Shown piece after piece: positions 17,259 through 24,745 of a DNA stretch of 35,086 nucleotides (position 1 is its first letter; each line of letters starts with the position of its first letter). The position numbers were made by a program, and so were the translations under genes. The notes beneath the pieces were generated by a model that did not search any database, was not told the origin of the DNA, and saw only the letters and a list, made by a program, of their open reading frames with translations. Source of the DNA: CAZKXX01 sp964556705 (lineage in GTDB: Bacteria > Acidobacteriota > Terriglobia > UBA7540); NCBI GenBank assembly GCA_964556705.1, contig CAZKXX010000033.1, positions 1 to 35,086 of the forward strand, read 5' to 3'.

Positions 17259-18875
17259 TCAGTCGTGAGGTCGTGGGTCCTTCGTGTCGGGCCGCGTCAG
17301 GCTTTCTTCCACCAACCCCTCGAAATTCTCACGGAATTGTTCATCTGCTTTTCGGGTCAGCTCCTGAAATTTTTCCCCCACTTTCGCGGCCAGTTCGCGG
17401 TGTCCCTGCCGCCTCAGGACCGAGCCGAGTTGGAAGTAGGCCGCGGCGTGCGCGGGGTCAAAGGCGACGGCTTTTTCCAGATGCGCCCGCGCCGAATCGA
17501 GGTCGCCTTGGCGGAGCGCGATTCTGCCGAGCAGATAATGCGTGCCCGCGTGGTAGGGGTTCAGGCGGAGTGCGGTGCGCAGGCTCGCTTCGGCGGCGAC
17601 GTACCCGGCTTCGGAAGCGTCCTCCAGGTTGAGGAGAAGCCCGCCATTCAAGTAGTGCAGAAAGGGGTCCTCCGGCAGACGTCGGAGCGCGGCGGAAATC
17701 AGGTCCAGAGCATCCTTGCTGCGATTTCCGCTGGCGAAGAGAGTGGCCAGCGCGAGATACGCCGAGCGGTTGAGCGGATTGGCGTCGAGGGCGGAACGGA
17801 AGGCGCTCTCCGCCTCTTCGCGCTTTCCCTGTTTGAGGTGGAGTAAGCCAAGTTGCACGCGCAGGCGATCCGGCTCCGCCTCACGGGCTAGACCCTCCTC
17901 GACTACCCGCAGCGCCCCCGCCGAGTCGCCGGCGTTGCTGAGGAGGGTGCTCAGGTCCAGGTAGTGGTCCGCATTTCGCGGTTCGGCCTCAATGGCGCGA
18001 CGGAGCGACTCCCGCGCCGGGGCGAACCGCCCCAGCCGGTTGAGAATCCGGCCGTGCAGGTTGAGCAGTTCGCCCGTCGGAGTGGCCACGGCTAAGAGCT
18101 GGTCAACAACTTCGAGCGCCTCGGCCGCGCGGTCGGCGCGGTAGAGCGACAGCGCCAGATTGAATCCGATGGCGTTTGAGCCGGGTTGTTCTTCGCGGAG
18201 TTTCGCGAAGACCTGCGCGGCTTCGTTGTGCGCCCCGAACTGCTCGAGCAGCGCGCCCATTTCAAAGCGTTCCTTCGCGGAGCCTTTCAGCTTGCCAAAA
18301 CGCTCGGCGGCTTCGAGGGCCTGCTCGCGCTCGCCCAGCGCGAAGTGGGTCCGCGCCAGCGCCAGAAGGACCTGGGTGTTGTCCGGCCCGAGCCGGCGCG
18401 CTTCAAGCAGGTGAGCGCGGGCGGCGGGGAAGTCCGACCGCCGAAGGGCGTCGAGGCCGAGAAACAGGCGGGGAACGGCGTCGCGCGGGCGAAGTCTCGC
18501 CAGGTCCCCAAACTCCTGTGCCGCGAATTCATGCTTTCCGCGCGTGAAAGCATTGACCGCGCGGTTCTTGCGCGCGGGTTCGAAGGATGCATCCAGGGCC
18601 AGGGCGCGCGAGTAGGCCGCGTCGGCCTCCTCCAGCCGCCCGAGTTGCGTGAGGACAACGCCGAGCAGGTTTTGAACCTGCGGGCTCTTTGGATCCAGCT
18701 CCGCAGCGCGGTTGAGTGCGGCGAGGGCCTCGTCAAACTTTCCGGCGCGCGCCAGGTCATTCCCACGCTGATAATGGTCCCGAGCGGATTGGGGCGGGGC
18801 AGCGATCGCCAGAGCCGCCACGCAGGTGAGCGTTGCGACGAAAAGTGCGAACTGACTGAAAGTCCGTGGGGCCAC
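17259..18875 (-). CDS. Exported tetratricopeptide-repeat protein
   Basis: This 538-residue protein has an N-terminal signal peptide (LFVATLTCVAALAIAAPPQS) followed by TPR units almost to the end. Typical repeats are ARDHYQRGNDLARAGKFDEA, QNLLGVVLTQLGRLEEADAA and THYLLGRIALRQGDLDSARA; roughly 13-14 units can be counted by eye. There is no catalytic domain, so it is probably a periplasmic or membrane-associated scaffold. It is divergent from the PSD1 operon across a 347-nt region that carries two TATCGATT sites, and convergent with the TonB receptor. This suggests it is co-regulated with them. Its partner is unknown; the C-terminal tail (EEVKFQELTRK-like, charged) has no recognisable domain. 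Confidence 0.88.
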   Translation of the reverse strand: MAPRTFSQFALFVATLTCVAALAIAAPPQSARDHYQRGNDLARAGKFDEALAALNRAAELDPKSPQVQNLLGVVLTQLGRLEEADAAYSRALALDASFEPARKNRAVNAFTRGKHEFAAQEFGDLARLRPRDAVPRLFLGLDALRRSDFPAARAHLLEARRLGPDNTQVLLALARTHFALGEREQALEAAERFGKLKGSAKERFEMGALLEQFGAHNEAAQVFAKLREEQPGSNAIGFNLALSLYRADRAAEALEVVDQLLAVATPTGELLNLHGRILNRLGRFAPARESLRRAIEAEPRNADHYLDLSTLLSNAGDSAGALRVVEEGLAREAEPDRLRVQLGLLHLKQGKREEAESAFRSALDANPLNRSAYLALATLFASGNRSKDALDLISAALRRLPEDPFLHYLNGGLLLNLEDASEAGYVAAEASLRTALRLNPYHAGTHYLLGRIALRQGDLDSARAHLEKAVAFDPAHAAAYFQLGSVLRRQGHRELAAKVGEKFQELTRKADEQFRENFEGLVEESLTRPDTKDPRPHD

Positions 18876-19009
18876 GTCGGTTTGTGCTCAGGACTGCATC
18901 TGTGCTTTCGTCCGAGGGCTATCTTAACACTTCGACGAGCGCGACCGGCAAGGACGGGTCTCGTCCCGCCGGGTGCCAACGCCGAACGAAGAATAGGCAG
19001 CTTCGTTCA

Positions 19010-19023
19010 ATTATATCGATTAA
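19010..19023 (-). promoter_or_regulatory. -10 element and TATCGATT operator of the TPR gene
   Basis: On the minus strand, TTAATCGATATAAT (19023-19010) contains a perfect -10 TATAAT (19015-19010) that overlaps a TATCGATT site (19014-19022 on plus). No good -35 lies 17 nt upstream, so activation or a weak promoter is possible. The leader to 18875 would be about 130 nt. Apart from this and the plus-strand promoter, I see no gene in 18876-19222. Confidence 0.5.
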
Positions 19024-19153
19024 CGTGATGGAGTACGGTCATGGCAACTGTGACCGGCGATTGTTATGCCACTCGGCTGGAAGCCCATCATACTGATTCA
19101 AAGGGGGATATTCTAGAGGAAAGGGCGGGAACCCCGCACCCAACCGAGGGTGG

Positions 19154-19212
19154 ACAAAATGGACTTGACTGCGGGGCCGTCCGATGATAGGAATTGTCTA
19201 AATTATCGATTG
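19154..19212 (+). promoter_or_regulatory. Promoter and TATCGATT operator of the PSD1/DUF1501 operon
   Basis: ACAAAAT (19154-19160), GACTTGACT (19162-19170, including -35 TTGACT 19165-19170), a TAGGAA -10 (19188-19193, 17-nt spacer) and AAATTATCGATTG (19200-19212) repeat the promoter at 13731-13789 with the same 46-nt distance from first to last block. The leader to ATG 19223 would be only ~20 nt. Confidence 0.65.
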
Positions 19213-19222
19213 ATGTGGGACG

Positions 19223-22057
19223 ATGCCTGAGCGGATGAGCCCAATGCGCAATCTGGCTGTCGCAGCTGCCCTGCTTTTCTCCACTTCTTTGCCAGCGTTG
19301 GCTGCCGAAGTTGCCGACCAGGCCGCAGCCGTCGAGTTCTTCGAAAAGCGGGTTCGACCGATCCTTGCTGAACGATGTCTGGCCTGCCACGAAGACTTGG
19401 CGAGCGGCGGGCTGCGGCTGGACTCGCGCGAGGCTCTGCTCAAGGGCGGAAGCCACGGCCCGGCCGTCGTTCCCGGCGACCCGGACGGCAGCCTCCTGAT
19501 TCAATCCGTTCGCCACACGCATGCGCGCATCAAGATGCCCATGGGCGGCGAGAAGCTCCGCGGCGAGGAGATCCGCGATCTCGCGGCGTGGGTCAAGATG
19601 GGCGCGCCGTGGCCGGAGGCGGACTCGACGCCTGCTCCAAAGCCCGCCGGGGGCGATTTTGTTGTCACTTCGGAACATCGTGCGCACTGGTCGTTCCAAC
19701 CGTGCCATGAACCGACACTCCCCGGCGTCGGGGACACGAGTTGGCCGAAGAATCCTATCGATAATTTCGTCCTCTCGCGTCTCGAAAAGGAAGGCTTGAA
19801 GCCGGTCCGCGCCGCGGACAGGCGCACGCTGATCCGGCGCGCTTACTTCGACCTCATCGGGCTGCCGCCCACGCCGCAGGAAATCGAGGCTTTCGAGCGC
19901 GACGACTCGCCAGACGCCTTCGCCAGGGTTGTAAACAAACTTCTCAATTCTCCACATTACGGCGAGCGCTGGGGCCGACACTGGCTCGATGTGGCGCGCT
20001 ACGGCGAGGACGACATCCGCGGCACGAGTCAGGAGTCTTATCCCAACGCCTGGCGATACCGCGATTGGGTGATTCAGGCCTTCAATGAGGACATGCCGTA
20101 CGATCTCTTCATCAAGGCGCAGATCGCTGGTGACCTGTTGCCCGGGGTGGACAACTCGAAGTACGTTGCGGGGCTCGGTTTTCTCGGGCTCGGTCCGTGG
20201 TATTACGACATCGCCGAACCGCCGCAGGCCCGAGCCGACGAACGCGACGACCGCATTGATGCCATCACCCGCGGAATACTGGGGCTGACCGTTTCCTGCG
20301 CGCGCTGCCACGACCACAAGTACGACCCCGTCTCCATGCGCGACTACTACTCCCTGGCCGGCGTTTTCGCGAGTTCGCAGTATCGGGAATACCCGCTGGC
20401 CCCGGAGGAAGTGGTCGCGGCGTACAAGCAGCATCAGAAGAAGATCAAAGACGCCGAAAAGGCGCTCGCGGAGTTCGAAAAATCCCAGAGCCAGCAGCTC
20501 GGTGAAATCCTGGCGCGGCAGTCGGCGCGTTATCTGGTGGGCACCTGGAAGGTGCTCAAGCGCAGCGTCCCCGTGGAAACAGTTGCGAGCGAAGAGAAGT
20601 TGGACGCCGAAACGCTCCAGCGCTGGCTCAAATACCTCGCCACGCCGGAGAAGGAACACCCTTACCTCGCCGCTTTTGAAGCGTTCCTCCAGCGCGAGGG
20701 CACGCGCGAAGAAGCGGAGCGCCTCGCGACGGAATTCCAATCCGCGCTGCTCGCCATCCTGGCGGAAAAGAGTGCCATCGACGAAGAGAACCGCATCATC
20801 AAGGCCCAGGCGACGCCGAAGCGCGACCCGAACATGATGAAGTCGCTGCCCAACGGGTTCGAGAGCTACGACGAATACTGTCCGGGCTGCCTGGTGGCGC
20901 TCGTTCCGATCGCGCGCGAGAAGTTCGTCCTCTGGCGCGACCTGCTGGCGGAAGAAAGCAAGGGCGACAATCCGTACGAAAGGCAGGGCGGCATTCTCTA
21001 CTTCACCGGCAAGCAAGTCGAGCGCTTCATGGCGCCGGTGTGGAAAGAGCACCTCGCCTTGCTTCGGGCCGATCTCCAGATGCTGAAAGACTCGGCTCCT
21101 CCCGCTTACCCGTTTTTGCACGGCATCGCGGAAGCGCGGCGCATTTCGGACCTGCGCCTGCATCTGCGCGGCAACCCGTACAACCTGGGAGAAGAAGTCC
21201 CGCGGCGCTTCGTGGAAGTGCTGAGCGATGGCGAGCCGCCCCGGTTTGAAAAGGGAAGCGGGCGGCTGGAGCTCGCGGAAGCCATCGCCAGCCATCCTCT
21301 GGCGGCTCGCGTGATGGTGAACCGCGTCTGGCACCACCATTTCGGCCGCGGCCTCGTGCGCACCACCAGCAATTTCGGCCGGCTCGGCGACCGTCCCAGT
21401 CATCCGGAACTTCTTGAATATCTGACGGCGCGGTTCATGGCCAGCGGCTATTCACTCAAGGCGCTGCACCGGGAGATCATGCTCTCGGCCACCTACCAGT
21501 TGAGCAGCGACGATTCGCGCGAGAACCTGGCGCGCGACCCGGACAATCGGCTTCTGTGGCGCGCCAACCGCCGCCGGCTGGACGTGGAAGCGATCCGGGA
21601 CTCGCTGCTGCTGGCGGCCGGAAAGCTCGACCTCACGCTCGGCGGCCCTTCGGCCGCGCTTGACGCCAACAATTTCCGGCGAACCATCTACGGGAAAGTC
21701 AGCCGCTTCCAGCTCGACCGTCTGCTGGCCCTGTTCGATTTTCCCTCGCCCAGCGCCTCGGCCGAACTGCGCAACGTGACGAACGTCCCTATCCAGTGGC
21801 TGTTCTTCATGAACAGCGACTTCGTGTGGAATCAGGCCGAGCATTTCGCCGAGCGCCTGCGCGCAAACGGCGCGGCGAACGACCGCGAGCGAATCGCGCA
21901 GGCTTATCGAATCCTTTTCGGCCGCGAACCGACGGCCGAAGAAGTCCGGCTCGGGCAGGAGTTTCTGAGTGACGCGCCTCCCTCCGGCGAAGCGTCTCCC
22001 TGGACGCTGTACGCCCAGGCCCTGTTGAGTTCGAACGAATTCCTGTTCCTGGATTGA
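19223..22057 (+). CDS. PSD1 (DUF1549/DUF1553) protein with N-terminal cytochrome-type domain
   Basis: This is a 944-residue exported protein. ATG 19223 is used; ATGs at 19235 and 19244 are also possible and would keep the signal peptide (LAVAAALLFSTSLPALAAE). Residues ~35-135 form a planctomycete-type cytochrome domain with one haem motif, C52-LAC-H56 (RCLACHEDL). A DUF1549 region follows (~150-370: NPIDNFVLSRLEKEGL, DLIGLPPTP, GERWGRHWLDVARYGE, and a second C-x-x-C-H in CARCHDHKYDP). A charged, helix-rich insert (~395-640) comes before DUF1553 (~660-910: MVNRVWHHHFGRGLV, MLSATYQLSS). The function is unproven; the family is thought to act in exported redox or polysaccharide metabolism and is nearly always paired with a DUF1501 gene, as here 13 nt downstream. 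Confidence 0.92.
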   Translation: MPERMSPMRNLAVAAALLFSTSLPALAAEVADQAAAVEFFEKRVRPILAERCLACHEDLASGGLRLDSREALLKGGSHGPAVVPGDPDGSLLIQSVRHTHARIKMPMGGEKLRGEEIRDLAAWVKMGAPWPEADSTPAPKPAGGDFVVTSEHRAHWSFQPCHEPTLPGVGDTSWPKNPIDNFVLSRLEKEGLKPVRAADRRTLIRRAYFDLIGLPPTPQEIEAFERDDSPDAFARVVNKLLNSPHYGERWGRHWLDVARYGEDDIRGTSQESYPNAWRYRDWVIQAFNEDMPYDLFIKAQIAGDLLPGVDNSKYVAGLGFLGLGPWYYDIAEPPQARADERDDRIDAITRGILGLTVSCARCHDHKYDPVSMRDYYSLAGVFASSQYREYPLAPEEVVAAYKQHQKKIKDAEKALAEFEKSQSQQLGEILARQSARYLVGTWKVLKRSVPVETVASEEKLDAETLQRWLKYLATPEKEHPYLAAFEAFLQREGTREEAERLATEFQSALLAILAEKSAIDEENRIIKAQATPKRDPNMMKSLPNGFESYDEYCPGCLVALVPIAREKFVLWRDLLAEESKGDNPYERQGGILYFTGKQVERFMAPVWKEHLALLRADLQMLKDSAPPAYPFLHGIAEARRISDLRLHLRGNPYNLGEEVPRRFVEVLSDGEPPRFEKGSGRLELAEAIASHPLAARVMVNRVWHHHFGRGLVRTTSNFGRLGDRPSHPELLEYLTARFMASGYSLKALHREIMLSATYQLSSDDSRENLARDPDNRLLWRANRRRLDVEAIRDSLLLAAGKLDLTLGGPSAALDANNFRRTIYGKVSRFQLDRLLALFDFPSPSASAELRNVTNVPIQWLFFMNSDFVWNQAEHFAERLRANGAANDRERIAQAYRILFGREPTAEEVRLGQEFLSDAPPSGEASPWTLYAQALLSSNEFLFLD

Positions 22058-22070
22058 GCGCGAAGCGACG

Positions 22071-23513
22071 ATGAAAAAATCCGTCCTGCAACACGCCGAC
22101 GTGCTTCCCCATCTGACGCGCCGTGAGGCGCTGTGCCGGCTGGGTTCCGGTTTCGGGCTCGTGGGGCTCGCCGGCCTGCTGGGCTCCTCCTGGGCTCGGG
22201 GCGCTTCCGGAACGGTTGTTGCCGGGCCGTTGGCCGCCAAGGCACCGCACTTCGAGCCCAAAGCCAAGCGCGTCATATTCCTCTTCCTGAACGGCGGCCT
22301 TTCGCACGTTGACACGTTCGACCACAAACCCGCGCTCGAGAAATATCACGGCCAGCCTTTCCCGGGCGGGAATCCCAAGACGGAACGCGCCACGGGCAAC
22401 CTGATGCGCTCGCCGTTCAAGTTCAAGAAATACGGTCAGAGCGGCATCGAGGTCAGCGAAATCTTCTCCCACGTCGCCGAGTGCATTGACGATCTCTGCG
22501 TCATCCGCTCCTGCCACACGGAAGTCCCTAACCACGAGCCTTCGCTCTTCATGATGAACTGCGGGCACATCCAGCCGGGCCGGCCCTCCATGGGTTCGTG
22601 GGTTACCTACGGACTGGGGACGGAAAACCAGAACCTGCCCGGTTTCGTGGTGCTGTGTCCGGGCGTGCCGACGGTCGGCCCGCCGCTCTGGAATTCCACG
22701 TTTCTGCCCGCTGTCTATCAGGGGACCTACATCGCGAGCAAGGAGCGCGATCCTGAAAAACTCATCCAGTACATTCGCAACGGCCATCTGAGCCTGACCG
22801 ACCAGCGGCGGCAGCTCGACTTGCTGGCGAAGTTGAACCGGCTGGACCTCGAGCGCCGCGGGAACCGCGACAGCCAGCTTGAAGCGAGCATCCAGTCCAT
22901 GGAAGTCGCCTACCGGATGCAGACCGAAGCGCCGGAAGTGTTCGACATCTCGAAAGAAAGCGAAGCGATGCGCGAACGCTACGGCGAGAGCGATTTCGGC
23001 CGCGGCTGCCTGATGGCGCTGCGGCTCATCGAAAGCGGCGTCCGCATGGTGCAGGTCTATCACGGCAACGGCCAGCCTTGGGACAACCACGAAGACATTT
23101 TGATTCACCAGAAACTGGCGCGCGAAGTGGACCGGCCGATCGCCGCGCTGCTCCAGGACCTGAAAGCGCGCGGGCTGTTTGACGACACGCTGCTGATCAT
23201 CGGCAGCGAGTTCGGTCGCACGCCGGTGGTCGAGACCGGCGGCGGCTCGCGCATCCAGAACGGGCGCGACCACAATCCCTACGGATTCACTGTGGTGCTG
23301 GCCGGCGGCGGCGTGAAAGGCGGCGTCACCTACGGCGCCACGGACGAGTTCGGTTTCAAGACCGTGGAAAATCCCGTTCACATTCACGATTTGCACGCCA
23401 CGATCCTTCATCTGCTGGGGCTCGACCACGAACGGCTGACGTATCGCTACAGCGGCCGCGACTTTCGCCTGACGGACGTTGCCGGCCACGTCATCCGGGA
23501 AATCCTCGCCTAA
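22071..23513 (+). CDS. DUF1501 family protein (Tat-exported, alkaline-phosphatase/sulfatase-like fold)
   Basis: This 480-residue protein starts at ATG 22071. It has a twin-arginine-type start (LTRREALCRLGSGFGLVGL), so export in folded form by Tat is likely. Family features are FLFLNGGLSHVDTFDHKP (metal-side Asp/His), NHEPSLFMMNCGHIQPGRPS, the long SWVTYGLGTENQNLPGFVV segment, and the C-terminal SEFGRTPVVE...NGRDHNPYGFTVVLAGGG block. DUF1501 proteins are related to sulfatases and alkaline phosphatases, but no reaction is established. It is translated directly after its usual PSD1 partner and before a secreted glycosidase-like protein, which supports a joint role in breakdown or modification of an exported or imported glycan. 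Confidence 0.92.
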   Translation: MKKSVLQHADVLPHLTRREALCRLGSGFGLVGLAGLLGSSWARGASGTVVAGPLAAKAPHFEPKAKRVIFLFLNGGLSHVDTFDHKPALEKYHGQPFPGGNPKTERATGNLMRSPFKFKKYGQSGIEVSEIFSHVAECIDDLCVIRSCHTEVPNHEPSLFMMNCGHIQPGRPSMGSWVTYGLGTENQNLPGFVVLCPGVPTVGPPLWNSTFLPAVYQGTYIASKERDPEKLIQYIRNGHLSLTDQRRQLDLLAKLNRLDLERRGNRDSQLEASIQSMEVAYRMQTEAPEVFDISKESEAMRERYGESDFGRGCLMALRLIESGVRMVQVYHGNGQPWDNHEDILIHQKLAREVDRPIAALLQDLKARGLFDDTLLIIGSEFGRTPVVETGGGSRIQNGRDHNPYGFTVVLAGGGVKGGVTYGATDEFGFKTVENPVHIHDLHATILHLLGLDHERLTYRYSGRDFRLTDVAGHVIREILA

Positions 23514-23542
23514 GACCCGAAGCCCGAGCCAAGGGGGAATCG

Positions 23543-24598
23543 ATGCTGGCACAACTTCACAAGGGGAAAGCCATCCTCACTCTGACCGCGCTCCTCGCGG
23601 CCGCGCCGTCGCTTCTTGCTCAAAAGGCCGAGCTGCGGAGCGCTCCTGCTGCGGTATTCCCGGGAGCCACCGACTGCAACAGTCCCGCGCACTGGAAGGA
23701 CGGCAATATCTACCTCTTCAACTCCGCCCGCTGGCCGGTGCGCAGCGAAGGCCCGGACCAGTTCCATCTCGGGCACGTCGTCGCGCCGGCCTTCGACCAC
23801 TACAATCTCGACTCGCGCTGGATCGAGTCCACCTGGCTCGACGAAGACGGAACGCTCTTTGCCTGGTACCACCATGAGCCGCGCGGCCTTTGCCCCGGAA
23901 CGACGCTCACCGCGCCGCGCATCGGAGCGCTTCGCTCGCGGGATAACGGCTGGTCGTTCGAGGACCTCGGCGTGGTCCTCGACGCGCCCGGGCCCATCCA
24001 TTGCGAGGCGAAGAACGGCTACTTCGCAGGAGGCAATGGCGACTTCTCCGTGCTGCTCGACGCCACGAAGACTTACTTCTACTTTTTCTTCGGGAACTAT
24101 TCGGGTGACGTCTCCAGTCAGGGCGTAGCGGCGGCGCGAATGGCCTTCAAAGACCGGCACCATCCCGTCGGAAAAGTCTTCAAGTATCACGAGGGAGCGT
24201 GGAACGAGCCGGGGCTGGGCGGGAAGCTGACGCCGTTCTTCACGACGAAGGTCAGTTGGATGGAGGAAAACACGGACTCCTTCTGGGGACCGTCCATTCA
24301 TTGGAATACCTACCTCGAAAAATATGTCATCCTGCTCAACCGCTCGTGCTGCAAGACGGGCTGGCCGCAGGAGGGCGTGTACGTCACCTTCAATTCCCGG
24401 CTCGACGACCCCAGGGGCTGGTCCGCTCCGGTGAAAATCTGGGACGGGCCCGGCAAAGGGTTTCACGGTTCGGGCTGGTATCCGCAGGTGCTGGGACTCG
24501 ACGCCGCCCGACAGGAGACGGACAAGCTCGCGGGCAAAGTCGCCAGGTTCTACGTGGGGGGCCGTTCCGAATGGGAAATTGTCTTCTCGAAAGAGTGA
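23543..24598 (+). CDS. Secreted beta-propeller protein, GH43/DUF4185-like glycosidase fold
   Basis: This 351-residue protein starts at ATG 23543 behind AAGGGGG. A signal peptide (ILTLTALLAAAPSLLAQ) is followed by short beta-strand units typical of five-bladed propellers: HWKDGNIYLFNSARWP, STWLDEDGTLFAWYHHEP, APRIGALRSRDNGWSFEDLG, FSVLLDATKTYFYFFFGNYS, SIHWNTYLEKYVILLN and GVYVTFNSRLDDPRGWSAP. These resemble clan-F/J propeller glycosidases such as GH43, and DUF4185 proteins. No catalytic triad can be assigned confidently; Glu and Asp residues in IESTWLDEDG, PIHCEAKNGYF and WMEENTDSFWGPS are candidates. As the last gene of the PSD1/DUF1501 operon it probably works on the same exported substrate. 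Family assignment is tentative. Confidence 0.75.
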   Translation: MLAQLHKGKAILTLTALLAAAPSLLAQKAELRSAPAAVFPGATDCNSPAHWKDGNIYLFNSARWPVRSEGPDQFHLGHVVAPAFDHYNLDSRWIESTWLDEDGTLFAWYHHEPRGLCPGTTLTAPRIGALRSRDNGWSFEDLGVVLDAPGPIHCEAKNGYFAGGNGDFSVLLDATKTYFYFFFGNYSGDVSSQGVAAARMAFKDRHHPVGKVFKYHEGAWNEPGLGGKLTPFFTTKVSWMEENTDSFWGPSIHWNTYLEKYVILLNRSCCKTGWPQEGVYVTFNSRLDDPRGWSAPVKIWDGPGKGFHGSGWYPQVLGLDAARQETDKLAGKVARFYVGGRSEWEIVFSKE

Positions 24599-24745
24599 TT
24601 CGGTTTCGGCATGGCCGGCGATAAAAGGCTCGAGCCAGTCCAGCGCGGTGCCGATTGCGGCAAAGTAACGCCGGGCTGGCGAGCCCCTTCAAGGCCGGTC
24701 AGCGCAAGCGTCTTCGGTCGCGACAGTTTGCTTTTCGCGGCCTGC

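Noticed and set aside
19088..21403. 771-codon minus-strand open frame
   Set aside because: Antisense to the PSD1 gene, which has clear haem and DUF1549/1553 motifs; the frame also runs through its promoter.
21807..23552. 581-codon minus-strand open frame
   Set aside because: Antisense to the end of PSD1 and all of the DUF1501 gene; no recognisable protein features.
23510..24466. 318-codon minus-strand open frame
   Set aside because: Antisense to the propeller gene, which has a signal peptide and a good ribosome site.
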